A DNA stretch of 64,000 bases from positions 45,360-109,359 of the forward strand of contig JBBIIT010000004.1 of NCBI GenBank assembly GCA_037446355.1. Reading direction: 5' to 3'. Both the position numbers and the translations under genes were made by a program. Within the stretch, counting starts at the first letter, position 1, and each line of letters opens with the position of its first letter. Positions 24,035 through 32,970 of this stretch are shown here, piece by piece. The notes beneath the pieces are model-generated. The model saw nothing but the letters and a program-made list of their open reading frames with translations. It ran no database searches and had not been told where the DNA came from. This stretch comes from Roseiarcus sp037446355. GTDB lineage: Bacteria > Pseudomonadota > Alphaproteobacteria > Rhizobiales > Beijerinckiaceae.

Positions 24035-24711
24035 GCGAACGAACACGCCAGTTGACGCTGGATTGGCCGCACGAGCCGAGCTCGGCGCGCGAGGACTTCC
24101 TGCCCTCGGGCGAAAATGCCGATGCGCTGGCGGCGATCGACGCCTGGCCGCGCTGGCCGAGCCCGACGCTGCTGCTGGTCGGACCGGCCGGCGCCGGCAA
24201 AAGCCATCTCGGCGCGATCTGGGCGCGCCGGACCGAGGCGCCGACCGCACGCGCCGACCGCCTCGGCGACGCCGCGCCCGCGGAACTCGCGAACGCCCCC
24301 GCTTTGCTAATCGAGGACGCGGATCGCATCGGCGCTGAGGAGGCGACGCTGTTTCACCTCCTCAACATGCTGCGCGAGCGCGCCGTTCCGACCCTGATCA
24401 CCGCGCGCGGGCCGCCGGATCTGTGGGGCCTCAAGACCCCGGACCTCCTCTCGCGGCTTCGCCTCGCCCCCATTGTGCGACTCGGCGAACCCGACCTCGA
24501 TCTTGCTCGAGCCGTGCTTTTCAAGCTGTTCAGCGACCGGCAATTGATCGTCGATCCCGCCGTCGTTGGCTATATCGCGCTGCGCGTCGAACGCTCGCTC
24601 GACGCCGCGCGCGCGATTGTCGCCGCGCTCGACCGCGAGGCGCTGGCGCGCGGCGCGCGCATCACGCGGGCGATGGCGGCCGACTTGCTTCGCGACGGCG
24701 AGCCGGACTGA
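24031..24711 (+). CDS. hdaA: Hda/HdaA-type DnaA inactivator homologue
   Basis: The start is GTG 24031, giving 226 residues. The N-terminal QLTLDW (7-12) is a beta-clamp-binding motif, and GPAGAGKSHL (51-60) is the Walker A of the DnaA-type AAA+ domain. ALLIEDADRI serves as Walker B and RSLDAARAIVAALDREAL as the sensor/lid end. There is no DNA-binding domain IV, which separates it from DnaA. Hda with the sliding clamp stimulates ATP hydrolysis on DnaA after initiation. Linkage to the PerM-type gene supports orthology. Confidence 0.9.
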   Translation: MSERTRQLTLDWPHEPSSAREDFLPSGENADALAAIDAWPRWPSPTLLLVGPAGAGKSHLGAIWARRTEAPTARADRLGDAAPAELANAPALLIEDADRIGAEEATLFHLLNMLRERAVPTLITARGPPDLWGLKTPDLLSRLRLAPIVRLGEPDLDLARAVLFKLFSDRQLIVDPAVVGYIALRVERSLDAARAIVAALDREALARGARITRAMAADLLRDGEPD

Positions 24712-24738
24712 CCGCCGCAACGCCGACACAATGCTTTG

Positions 24739-24746
24739 TTAACCAT
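24739..24746 (+). promoter_or_regulatory. CtrA half-site
   Basis: TTAACCAT, preceded by G, is an exact match to the alphaproteobacterial CtrA half-site consensus. It lies 117 bases before the small exported-protein gene. No second TTAA occurs at the 7-base spacing, so it is only a half-site. Confidence 0.4.
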
Positions 24747-24862
24747 TTCGCCGCCCTCGATTCGCCGAATCAAACGGTGGGGCGCCGGCGGGGAGGCCGG
24801 CGCGGCGGGGCGTCCGCGATGGACAATAAATAACAAGAACAATATCAATGGAGGAGGCCGGA

Positions 24863-25090
24863 ATGCTCAAGTCATTCGTGATGTCTCTCGCATTAATGGG
24901 CCTCGGAGCGACTGCTGTCGGTTCGGATGCGCCCACGCCGCAGATGTCGACCTGGCGATGGCATGTGAGTCAGGCGCTGGACGCGCAGCAAGCGGGTTCG
25001 AAACCGCTGGCCACCGTCGGAACGCTCGACGCGGCCTCGTTCGACCAGCAGTATCTACGCTACACCGTATCCGGAGCGCCGGCGAAATAA
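24863..25090 (+). CDS. Small exported protein of unknown function
   Basis: ATG 24863 follows a strong GAGGAGG, giving 75 residues. Residues 1-22 form a plausible signal peptide (MLKSFVMSLALMGLGATAVG). The mature part, about 50 residues, is polar with two Trp (STWRWHVSQ) and no Cys. I do not recognise a family. The strong ribosome site and separate leader suggest a real gene. It is convergent with the ferredoxin reductase gene, 15 bases from it. Confidence 0.6.
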   Translation: MLKSFVMSLALMGLGATAVGSDAPTPQMSTWRWHVSQALDAQQAGSKPLATVGTLDAASFDQQYLRYTVSGAPAK

Positions 25091-25105
25091 CGCGCTCGAA
25101 ATGGA

Positions 25106-26143
25106 TCAGCTCACGCCCAGTTTACGTTGCAAGCTGGTTGATGAAGTCGTGTACTGAAATACGAGCTTCTTATCGGGATAGACATAGCGATGCGCCTTCT
25201 GCGCGGCGAGCGCGCCCTCGTGAAAGCCCGATAGGATCAGTTTCAGCTTGCCGGGATAGGCGATGATGTCGCCGATCGCGAAAATGCCGGGAACGTTGGT
25301 CTCAAATTTCTCGGTGTCGGTGGGGATCAGGTTTTCGTGCAGGTTGAGGCCCCAGTCGGCGATCGGGCCGAGCTTCATCGTCAGTCCGAAGAACGGCAGA
25401 AGGTCGTCGCATTCGCAGTCGACGTTGGTCCCGTCTTCCTTCCGGATCGTCAGCGCCGATAGCTGAGCGCTCTCGCCCTTGAGGCCGGTCACCTGGCCGA
25501 GGATGAAATCCATCTTGCCCTCGGCGACCAGGGCGCGCATGGCGTTCACCGAATGCGGCGCCGCGCGGAAGGCGTCGCGACGATGGATCAGCGTCACCCT
25601 TTTTGCGATGGGTTGCAGATTAAGCACCCAGTCGAGCGCGGAATCGCCGCCGCCGACGATCACGACCCGCCGGTCGCGGAATTGCTCCATCTTGCGCACG
25701 GCATAGAAGACGCTTCGGCCCTCGTAGGCGTCGATGCCGGGGATCGGCGGTTTCTTCGGTTGGAACGAGCCGCCGCCCGCCGCGACCATGACGACCTTGG
25801 CCTCGATGGATTTTCCCGCGTCGGTTTTGACGAGAAATTTCGGATGTTCGGCCGTTCCCAGCACTTCGAGCGATTCCACCATTTCGCCGAGGTGGAACGT
25901 CGGACCGAAGGGCTCAATCTGCTTGACGAGGTTATCGACCAGGCCCTGCCCCGAAATCACGGGAAAGCCGGGAATGTCGTAAATCGGCTTTTCGGGATAG
26001 AGTTCAGCGCATTGGCCGCCGATTTTCGGCAGAATGTCGATCAGATGCGCCTTCATGTCGAGCAGACCAAGCTCGAACACCGCGAACAAACCCGCCGGGC
26101 CGGCGCCAATGATCGCGACGTCGGTGGTGAGAGTGTCGTTCAT
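25106..26143 (-). CDS. Ferredoxin--NADP(+) reductase, thioredoxin-reductase type
   Basis: ATG 26143 gives 345 residues. The FAD motif AIIGAGPAGLFAVFEL (about 10-25), the family-specific KIGGQCAELYPEKPIYDIPG and the NADPH motif VVIVGGGDSALDWVL are all clear. It lacks the CxxC of thioredoxin reductase, and GQCAELYP is the FNR2 marker. It passes electrons between NADPH and ferredoxin or flavodoxin. The 2Fe-2S ferredoxin gene lies 5 bases upstream on the same strand and is the likely partner. Confidence 0.9.
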   Translation of the reverse strand: MNDTLTTDVAIIGAGPAGLFAVFELGLLDMKAHLIDILPKIGGQCAELYPEKPIYDIPGFPVISGQGLVDNLVKQIEPFGPTFHLGEMVESLEVLGTAEHPKFLVKTDAGKSIEAKVVMVAAGGGSFQPKKPPIPGIDAYEGRSVFYAVRKMEQFRDRRVVIVGGGDSALDWVLNLQPIAKRVTLIHRRDAFRAAPHSVNAMRALVAEGKMDFILGQVTGLKGESAQLSALTIRKEDGTNVDCECDDLLPFFGLTMKLGPIADWGLNLHENLIPTDTEKFETNVPGIFAIGDIIAYPGKLKLILSGFHEGALAAQKAHRYVYPDKKLVFQYTTSSTSLQRKLGVS

Positions 26144-26148
26144 GGGTT

Positions 26149-26469
26149 TCAACCCTGCTTGGCCGGGGTGGTGACGACGAGGCCGTCGAGCTGGCTCGTG
26201 ACCTTGATCTGGCAGGAAAGGCGCGAATTGGGGCGCACTTCGAAGGCGAAATCGAGCATGTCCTCCTCCATCTGCGACGCCTTGCCGACCGTTTCGGTCC
26301 ATTCGGGCGCGACATAGACATGGCAGGTCGCGCAGGCGCAGGCGCCGCCGCATTCGGCTTCGATGCCGGGAATGCTGTTGCGCAGGGCCGTTTCCATCAC
26401 CGTCGAGCCGATCTGGGCTTCCACCGTGCGCGACGCGCCGGCGGCGTCGATGAAGGTCACTTTGGTCAT
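26149..26469 (-). CDS. 2Fe-2S ferredoxin, adrenodoxin/ISC type
   Basis: In the 106 residues the cluster ligands C-x5-C-x2-C...C are Cys40, Cys46, Cys49 and Cys86 (AECGGACACATCHVYV, then LSCQIKV). DMLDFAFEVRPNSRLSCQ is typical of adrenodoxin-like ferredoxins that serve Fe-S assembly or cytochrome P450 and hydroxylase systems. It is followed directly by the FNR2-type reductase. No isc genes or P450 occur in the window, so the final electron acceptor is unknown. Confidence 0.92.
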   Translation of the reverse strand: MTKVTFIDAAGASRTVEAQIGSTVMETALRNSIPGIEAECGGACACATCHVYVAPEWTETVGKASQMEEDMLDFAFEVRPNSRLSCQIKVTSQLDGLVVTTPAKQG

Positions 26470-26583
26470 CGGGAGAATTCTATCCTCTGGCGTTGCGAGC
26501 GCGCGAGGACAAAAGCCGCGCGGCGCCCGCTTTCATAGGGCGCTGCGCCGGGGAACGGAAGAGCGGATTTGAGGCGGAGGCCC

Positions 26584-26985
26584 TTACTCCCGCCAATCCG
26601 CGATGGCCCGCCGCGCCTCGCCGACCGACGCCGCTAGCGCCTCGATCAGCGAGAGCGGCTCCGGGGCGCCTTCGGGCGCGGATTCCAGAGTTCTTTCAAG
26701 CGCCTGCGCGGCTTCCGCGACGCCGAAGGCGCCGATCGCCAGCGCCGAGCCGCGCAGGCGATGCGCGATGTCGGCCCGGGCGCCGCGGGAAACCGCGGGG
26801 TCGGCGGCCCGCAGAACGAGTTTCGGGGCCTGCCGGTCGAACATGCCGAGCAGCTCGGCCTCCAGCGCCGCGTCGCCGTCCGTCTGGCGTGCGAGATGGA
26901 CGAGATCGATCGGTGGCGCGTCGTCCTGCGACAAGAATGTCCTGGCTTCGGCGACACGGTTCGGCAAAGTCTTGGCAAGGTTCAT
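26584..26985 (-). CDS. Hpt-domain phosphotransfer protein
   Basis: ATG 26985 gives 133 residues. A four-helix Hpt fold is suggested by LEAELLGMFDRQAPKLVL and the phospho-accepting region ADIAHRLRGSALAIGAFGVAEAA with His75. Hpt proteins relay phosphate between hybrid kinases and response regulators. No kinase or regulator is adjacent. It is divergent from the giant coiled-coil gene across a leader with a full CtrA site, hinting at a cell-cycle context (inference). Confidence 0.8.
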   Translation of the reverse strand: MNLAKTLPNRVAEARTFLSQDDAPPIDLVHLARQTDGDAALEAELLGMFDRQAPKLVLRAADPAVSRGARADIAHRLRGSALAIGAFGVAEAAQALERTLESAPEGAPEPLSLIEALAASVGEARRAIADWRE

Positions 26986-27092
26986 TGGACGGCTCCGAAG
27001 TCGTTCGAAACCCAATTTTCCACCGAATTCGATAGCGAGTCGCTGCTTCGACTCGGGGAAAGCCGCACGCGATCGATTATGGTATCCGAAAC

Positions 27093-27108
27093 GTTAACGA
27101 CGTTTTAA
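27093..27108 (-). promoter_or_regulatory. Full CtrA-binding site (TTAA-N7-TTAAC)
   Basis: Read on the minus strand, TTAAAACGTCGTTAAC fits TTAA-N7-TTAAC exactly. It lies in the 279-base divergent leader between the hpt gene (109 bases away) and the giant coiled-coil gene (157 bases away). A 6-bp inverted repeat AAACGT/ACGTTT (27089-27105) overlaps it. Confidence 0.6.
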
Positions 27109-27264
27109 GTTTGGCGACCGGCCTCCGTTTCCATATAGGGGGGGCGCCTGTAGACTGGGTTGGTTAACTCACCCTTTCGCGGGCGGCGCGAGGCCCAAGG
27201 CCGCGCGCGTCAGGGCAACGGGTCGCGCGGACGGCGCGCCCGGCGAAAATACGAGGCGGACCCC

Positions 27265-30200
27265 ATGGCGCAAAACAAACCGGCCAACGACCCCGTGTCG
27301 CAGGCGATGCTGGCGATCGAGGATGCGCTCAATCTGGCCGCCGAGCCGGCCGCGCAGCCGCTCGCCGCGCCTGCGGCCCAAACCAAGGCCGAAACGCACG
27401 TCGCCGCGCCCGATTCCTCGGCCTCGGAACCGCCGGCCGCCGCCGGCCCGCCCGCCCCCGTCTTGAAAGCGCCGCCCTCCGCCGCCAAGACGGCCGACTC
27501 CTCGCTAATCGCCCGCGCCGCGCCCGCCCGGTCCGAAACGAAGACGCCGCTGACGACGGAGACCCCGCCCGCCAACGACGACCGCGCTGCCGCCGGCCCG
27601 ATCGTGCAAGCGTTGCAGATCCGCCGTGCGAATCCCGCGCCGCTTTACGCCGCCGCCGCTTTGTCCGCGATCTGGTTCGCGCTTTGCATCACATACGGCT
27701 ACTTGCATTACACGCCGCTGATGGAGCAGCAGAGCCTGCGCGAGATCGCGCTGCGCCCGGAATCCGTCCTCTTCGCGCTCGCGGCGCTCGGGCCGATCTT
27801 TTTCCTGTTCGGATTCGCCGCGCTGGCGCGCCGCCTACAGGAGCTGCGTCAGTCGGCCAACTCAATCGCGCAAGTGGCGATACGCCTCGCCGAACCCGAA
27901 GCGATGGCGACCGACCAGTTCGTCACGCTTTCGCAGGCGATTCGCCGTGAGGTCACGACGATGGGCGACGGCGTCGAGCGCGCGGTCGCGCGCGCCGGCG
28001 AACTCGAGGCGCTCGTTCGCGCGGAAGTCGCCTCGCTGGAGAAATCGACTGGCGAAAGCGAACACAAAATGCGCTCGCTGATCGCCGAACTCTCGGACCA
28101 GCGTGAGGCGATCCTCGCCAACAGCGGACAGGTGCGCGCGACGCTTTCGACCGCGCACGCCGGGCTCGCCGAAGATCTCGGCGGCCTGGGCGCGCGGCTG
28201 GCCGGCCAAGTGACCGAAGCAGGCGAGCGCGTCGCCGCCTCGCTCGGCGCCGCCACCGAACAGATAACGGCGACGTTGGAGAGTTCCAGCTCCGCATCGG
28301 TCGAGCGCATCGCCGGTCGGAGCAGCGAGATAAGCGACCGAATGACCAGCCTCGGCGCGAACATCGCAGATCGCTTGAGCCACGCGACGAACCAGAGCGC
28401 CGAACAATTGCTGACTCGGGCCGACGAGATCGACCGGCGAATTCGATCCACGAGCGAGTCGCTGGCCTCCCGCCTCGAGGCGCATCACCAGGACATCGCG
28501 TCGCGCATTGGCGAGGCAAGCGCCTCGACCGTGGAGGGGCTGCGCAACGAAGGGCTCTCCATCGCCGTCCAACTCGCTGCGTCCGGACAAGCCGCCAACG
28601 AGGCGCTTTCGGCCAATAGCGGCGAGATCGCCTCGCGGATCGAAGCCAGCGCCGAGCAAGCCGTCGAAGCCATGCGCATGCACGGCGATCACGTCGCGAC
28701 CCGACTCGCCGAGACCAGCAATTCGCTGGCGGGCGAGTTCGACTCGCGCCAGCAGAACCTCGTCGACGCCCTCGACGCCAGCGGCGCCCGGGCTTCGCAG
28801 GCCATTCAAACCTACGGCGACTCCATCGCCGCTCGGCTCGCCGAAGCCACCGGCGCGCTCGCCAGCGGATTTCACGCGCACCACCAGAATTTCCTCGACC
28901 GGCTGCATCAGGGCGGCGCCAGCGCCGCCGAGGCTATACGGTCGCAGGGCGATTTCGTGCTCTCGCGGATCGGACAGACCCATCAATCGGTTGCGCAGGA
29001 ATTCTCCGAGCGCAGCCAGAATCTCATCGACCGCATCGAAGCCTCGCGCGGCGCGCTCGCGGACACGCTCGGACAGCGCGGCGAATCCCTCGTGGGCAGC
29101 CTGAACGAGGCCGCCGACCGCCTGCACGAAACCGTTATCGTCCGCGGCCAAGGGCTCGAGGACGCTATCGGCCGCGCCAGCGACCGGCTCGCGACGCAGA
29201 TCGGCGCGCGCACCGACGAAGCGCGAACTATCTTCGACGCCGCGAACACGCAATGGTCTGAACATTTCCAGACGCGCCAACATCAATTGCGTGACGCGCT
29301 GGATGACAGCGCCGCATCGTTGAGCGCCCAAATCGACGCGGCGGGCGCACGCGCGGTCGAGTCGATCCAGGCGCAAGGCGCGACGACGCAAGGCCGCTTC
29401 GGCGACAGCGCCCGCGACGCACTCGCGCATTGGGCCGAGGTTACGCGCTTCGCCGCGGACAAGTTCGCATCCGCCGCCGCCGAAGCGGTGGCGGCAATCT
29501 CGATCAACAGCGAAAGCCTGCACGAGACGCTGGCTTCGCGCATCGCCGCATTCGAGGACACGCTCGGCGCGCGCGGCGGTTCGCTCGTGGGCTCGCTCGC
29601 CGATCAGACCCAGCAGCTCGAACGACAATTGCAGACTTTGAGCGCGCTGGTCGGCGACAGCGGCGACACTGTGGTCGACCGCATCGGCCTGCACGCGACC
29701 GAACTCAGCCAGAGCATCGGCCGCCATGTCGAGGCCATCGACGCGATCCTGTCGAACCGTCGCGGCGAGATCGATCAGCGCCTGGCCGAACATCACGAGC
29801 GGCTCGACGAGACGACGCGCAAGCGCATCGACGAACTTGCCTCGACCTCGCAAGAAAGCCGCTCCGCCATCGACCGCGCGCTCGCGTCGCATTCGGCTGT
29901 CGTCCACATGGCGCTCGACGACGGCTTGGCGAGCTTCGAAACCGCCATAGCGCAACGCGGCCGCGAGACCTTCGCGCGCATCGACGCGGAGGCCAAGGCG
30001 CTGGCCGCGCTGCTCGAAGGCAAGCTGTCGGCGATCGAGGAAACCGTCGTCGAGCGCGGCGCGCGGCTCGACGATCGACTCGCCAAGCGGCATCAGGATT
30101 TCGCCGCGCTCGTCGCGACTGGCCTCGAATCGACCGATGCGCGCGCCAGCGACCGGCTGCGCGAACTCGGCGCATCGTTGGAGGCTTTGGCCGAACGCAT

Positions 30201-32925
30201 CGATCTTGGCCTCGCGGCGCGCGGCAAGGCTCTTACCGAGACCCTGGCCAAGAACACCCTTGAGGCCGCGCGGGTTCTGGGCGACGGCGGCCGCGAAATC
30301 ACCAAGGGCATCGAGACCAAGTCGAACGAAGTCGCCGAAGCGTTACGGGCGCGCGCGGACGCGCTGACGCAAGCCCTGGCCGACCTCTCCGAGCGCATCG
30401 GCGCGACCCTTGTCGGGAAGCTCGACGAAATGTCGAGCGCGCTCGGCGGCAGCGCGGATCGCTTCCAGACCCATGTCGTCACGCCGCTGCAAGGGATCAC
30501 TGGACGGCTCGACTCGCACAGCGTCGATCTCTCCAAGACCCTGGAGGCGCATTCCGCGACGCTCGCCGGCCTCGTCGACGCGCATGGCGCCGCGATCCGC
30601 CAATCGCTGTCCGGCGGCGCGGACGCCCTTAACGCCAGGCTCGCCGAACAGTCGCGCTCGTTGCAGGTTGAAATCGCCGCCGCCATCGCGGACATCGAAA
30701 CCTCGCTCGGTTCGCGCGGCGGCGACCTCGCCGGCGCCATCTCGGGCAAGATCGACGAGTTGAACCAACTGTTCGATGGCCGCGGCGCGGAATTCGTCGC
30801 GACGCTGAACGCGCGCGGCGACGCGATGTCGGCGCAGATCGCCGGCGCCAGCGAGCGCGCGACCCAGGGCTTTGAGCAACGCGTCGCGGGCCTCGTCGCA
30901 TTGCTGACGCGCCGCGGCGACGATCTGCTCGCCGCGATCAACGCCGGCGCGACCGAAACCGTCCGAACGCTCGGCGCGCTCACGGGGCAGATCAACCGCG
31001 AGGCCGAGACCTCGACCGCGGCGCTGCGCGCGGCGGCCGAAGCGGCAAGGACCGAATCCAATGACGCGGTCGGCGGCGCCATCGCCAGGCTGACCCATGA
31101 ACTCGAGACCACGACCGCCGCGATGCGCGCGGCGGCCGAAGCGGCGACGCAACAATCGACGGACGTCGTCGGCGCGACGATCGCGCGCCTTACGCAGGAA
31201 CTGGAAAAATCCTCCGACACAGTGCGTCAGGCCTCCGAATCCGCGACAAACCAGTCCTCGCAGGCGATCGCGGGCCTGCTCTCGCGCTTGACGCAACAAC
31301 TCACGGCCTCGACGGCGATGCTGAAATCGACGGCCGACGCTTCTACTCAACAGTCGACGGAGACGATCGGCGGGCTTGTCGGCCACCTCAATCAGGAAAT
31401 CGAACGTTCAAGCGCAGCGCTGCGGGCGGCGATGGAAGCGGGCGCGCAATCCTCTGTGGCTTCGTTCGCCTCGACCGGCGATCGCCTGCGGCAGGAATTG
31501 TCGGCGGTGCTGGAGCGGCTGAGCCAGACCGGCGGCGCGCTCGACCGCATTGTGGGCTCGGCGGGCTCGAAGCTCGGCGAAATCCAGGGAGAACTCGGCG
31601 GCAAGGTGCAAGGCCTGCAAAGCGCGCTCGGCGCCATCGCGGCCCAAGTCACCGAACTCGATCGCATGTCGAAGTCGGCGAGCGAAGAGTCGCAGCAGCT
31701 TGTTGGCCGCATGTCGAACCATGGCGCCGCGCTGGCGGAAGTCTCGCGCGATCTGGCGGCCAAGCAGCAGACGATCGATCTCGCCCTGCAACATCGCCAA
31801 ACCCAACTCGAGCAACTCTTCGCCGACATCGGCGCCAAGAGCGAGGAGTTCGACGGGTTGATGCGCCATTTCGCGACTTCAGTCGAGGAAAGCTTCACCC
31901 GCGCTCAGGCGCGCGCGCAGGAAATCAGCGCCAATCTGGCCACCACGAGCAAGGGCGCCGCGACCGCGGTCGTCGGCCAATTCGAAACGATCCGGGAAAA
32001 TGCGAGCCGCGAGCGCGAGCGCACGCAACAGGCGCTGCAAGCCGCTTACGATCAAGCTAACGCGCAATTGCAGCAGATGATGGATCAGGCGGCCGAAAAA
32101 TTTCGGCAATCCGTCGGCGAGGTCAAGCAGATGGCCGGCGAGATGCAGCGCGAACTCGATACGACGCGGCTCGAATTGCGCCGGGGCGTGTTCGAACTGC
32201 CGAAAGAGACCAGCGAAGCGGCCAATGCGATGCGCCGCGTCGTCTCCGACCAGATCAAGGCGCTCAAGGACCTGGCCTCCGTCGTCTCCTCGACGGGCGC
32301 CGTGTTTGACGTCTCAGAGGCCGAGCCTGCGCCTGCTATCGCGCCACCCTCGCGCGTCGACCCGGCGCTGCGCGCGAGCGTCGCGCCGCCCGACGAGGCG
32401 CAGCTCCTCGTCACGGGACCGGCGCCCGAACCCTCGCGCGCCCGCGCCGCCCCAACCGCCGCCGCGCCGCCGCGCCCCGCCGCAGCCGCGGCGCCCGAAC
32501 GCAACACTTCCGGCTGGCTATCGAACTTGCTCGCAGCCGCCTCGCGCGACGACCAGCAGCAGCCGGCGCCGAGCGCGCGCGCGAGCGGCGAAAGTCTGGA
32601 GTCGATCTCCACCGACATCGCTCGCCTCGTCGACACCGACGCGGCGGCCGAGATGTGGGAGCGCTGGCGCTCTGGCGACACCGGCGCGATCTCGCGCAGG
32701 CTCTATAGCCCCGCGGGTCAGCAAACGTTCGACGACATCCGCCGCCGCTATCGCGCCGACACGGCGTTCCACGACTCGGTAAATCGTTACGTAAAGGAGT
32801 TCGAGCGACTGCTCGCCAAGATCGGCCAAAGCGACCGCGACGGATCGCAGTCGCGCGCGGCTATGCTGTCGGATTCGGGCAAGGTCTACATCATGCTCGC
32901 GCACGCTTCGGGGCGGCTGGGCTGA
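27265..32925 (+). CDS. Giant membrane-anchored hendecad-repeat coiled-coil protein, growth pole ring (GPR)-like
   Basis: ATG 27265 follows GAGGCGGA, giving 1,886 residues. A Pro/Ala-rich cytoplasmic leader (1-120) precedes two membrane helices (about 127-146 and 168-187), then about 1,500 residues of nearly uninterrupted apolipoprotein-like helix. Within it, 44-residue units repeat at about 414-633 and 33-residue units at 1234-1398, both multiples of 11. A Pro/Ala-rich linker (about 1690-1760) leads to a conserved globular C-terminus (SISTDIARLVDTDAAAEMWE, then YVKEFERLLAKI). Size and layout match the Agrobacterium Growth Pole Ring protein, which organises polar growth. Orthology is inferred from architecture, not alignment. 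Confidence 0.75.
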   Translation: MAQNKPANDPVSQAMLAIEDALNLAAEPAAQPLAAPAAQTKAETHVAAPDSSASEPPAAAGPPAPVLKAPPSAAKTADSSLIARAAPARSETKTPLTTETPPANDDRAAAGPIVQALQIRRANPAPLYAAAALSAIWFALCITYGYLHYTPLMEQQSLREIALRPESVLFALAALGPIFFLFGFAALARRLQELRQSANSIAQVAIRLAEPEAMATDQFVTLSQAIRREVTTMGDGVERAVARAGELEALVRAEVASLEKSTGESEHKMRSLIAELSDQREAILANSGQVRATLSTAHAGLAEDLGGLGARLAGQVTEAGERVAASLGAATEQITATLESSSSASVERIAGRSSEISDRMTSLGANIADRLSHATNQSAEQLLTRADEIDRRIRSTSESLASRLEAHHQDIASRIGEASASTVEGLRNEGLSIAVQLAASGQAANEALSANSGEIASRIEASAEQAVEAMRMHGDHVATRLAETSNSLAGEFDSRQQNLVDALDASGARASQAIQTYGDSIAARLAEATGALASGFHAHHQNFLDRLHQGGASAAEAIRSQGDFVLSRIGQTHQSVAQEFSERSQNLIDRIEASRGALADTLGQRGESLVGSLNEAADRLHETVIVRGQGLEDAIGRASDRLATQIGARTDEARTIFDAANTQWSEHFQTRQHQLRDALDDSAASLSAQIDAAGARAVESIQAQGATTQGRFGDSARDALAHWAEVTRFAADKFASAAAEAVAAISINSESLHETLASRIAAFEDTLGARGGSLVGSLADQTQQLERQLQTLSALVGDSGDTVVDRIGLHATELSQSIGRHVEAIDAILSNRRGEIDQRLAEHHERLDETTRKRIDELASTSQESRSAIDRALASHSAVVHMALDDGLASFETAIAQRGRETFARIDAEAKALAALLEGKLSAIEETVVERGARLDDRLAKRHQDFAALVATGLESTDARASDRLRELGASLEALAERIDLGLAARGKALTETLAKNTLEAARVLGDGGREITKGIETKSNEVAEALRARADALTQALADLSERIGATLVGKLDEMSSALGGSADRFQTHVVTPLQGITGRLDSHSVDLSKTLEAHSATLAGLVDAHGAAIRQSLSGGADALNARLAEQSRSLQVEIAAAIADIETSLGSRGGDLAGAISGKIDELNQLFDGRGAEFVATLNARGDAMSAQIAGASERATQGFEQRVAGLVALLTRRGDDLLAAINAGATETVRTLGALTGQINREAETSTAALRAAAEAARTESNDAVGGAIARLTHELETTTAAMRAAAEAATQQSTDVVGATIARLTQELEKSSDTVRQASESATNQSSQAIAGLLSRLTQQLTASTAMLKSTADASTQQSTETIGGLVGHLNQEIERSSAALRAAMEAGAQSSVASFASTGDRLRQELSAVLERLSQTGGALDRIVGSAGSKLGEIQGELGGKVQGLQSALGAIAAQVTELDRMSKSASEESQQLVGRMSNHGAALAEVSRDLAAKQQTIDLALQHRQTQLEQLFADIGAKSEEFDGLMRHFATSVEESFTRAQARAQEISANLATTSKGAATAVVGQFETIRENASRERERTQQALQAAYDQANAQLQQMMDQAAEKFRQSVGEVKQMAGEMQRELDTTRLELRRGVFELPKETSEAANAMRRVVSDQIKALKDLASVVSSTGAVFDVSEAEPAPAIAPPSRVDPALRASVAPPDEAQLLVTGPAPEPSRARAAPTAAAPPRPAAAAAPERNTSGWLSNLLAAASRDDQQQPAPSARASGESLESISTDIARLVDTDAAAEMWERWRSGDTGAISRRLYSPAGQQTFDDIRRRYRADTAFHDSVNRYVKEFERLLAKIGQSDRDGSQSRAAMLSDSGKVYIMLAHASGRLG
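28504..29163 (+). repeat. Five tandem 132-bp (44-aa) coding repeats
   Basis: Units start at 28504, 28636, 28768, 28900 and 29032. Most begin RI/RL and end with N-L/F-[VI]-D or a similar tetrapeptide, with an internal [GH]GD or RGE near position 17. The protein pattern is well conserved while the DNA has diverged, so this is an old structural repeat of 4x11 residues. Confidence 0.75.
30964..31458 (+). repeat. Five tandem 99-bp (33-aa) coding repeats
   Basis: Units start at 30964, 31063, 31162, 31261 and 31360. Each has the pattern (V/I)GG-x-(I/L)-x-x-L-(T/N)-x-(E/Q)-(L/I) followed by S/T, an Ala-rich stretch and a Q-S-T-like end (for example AVGGAIARLTHELETTTAAM). At 3x11 residues, they share the hendecad period with the 44-residue units. 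Confidence 0.8.
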
Positions 32926-32970
32926 CGAAAACCGCGCGCCCGCGAATGGCGCGCCTCGGGTTGAAACAAG

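Noticed and set aside
27862..30093. Long minus-strand open frame (743 codons) inside the giant coiled-coil gene
   Set aside because: It is Arg/Gly/Ala-rich, matches no family, and reflects high GC and repeat structure on the opposite strand of a real gene.
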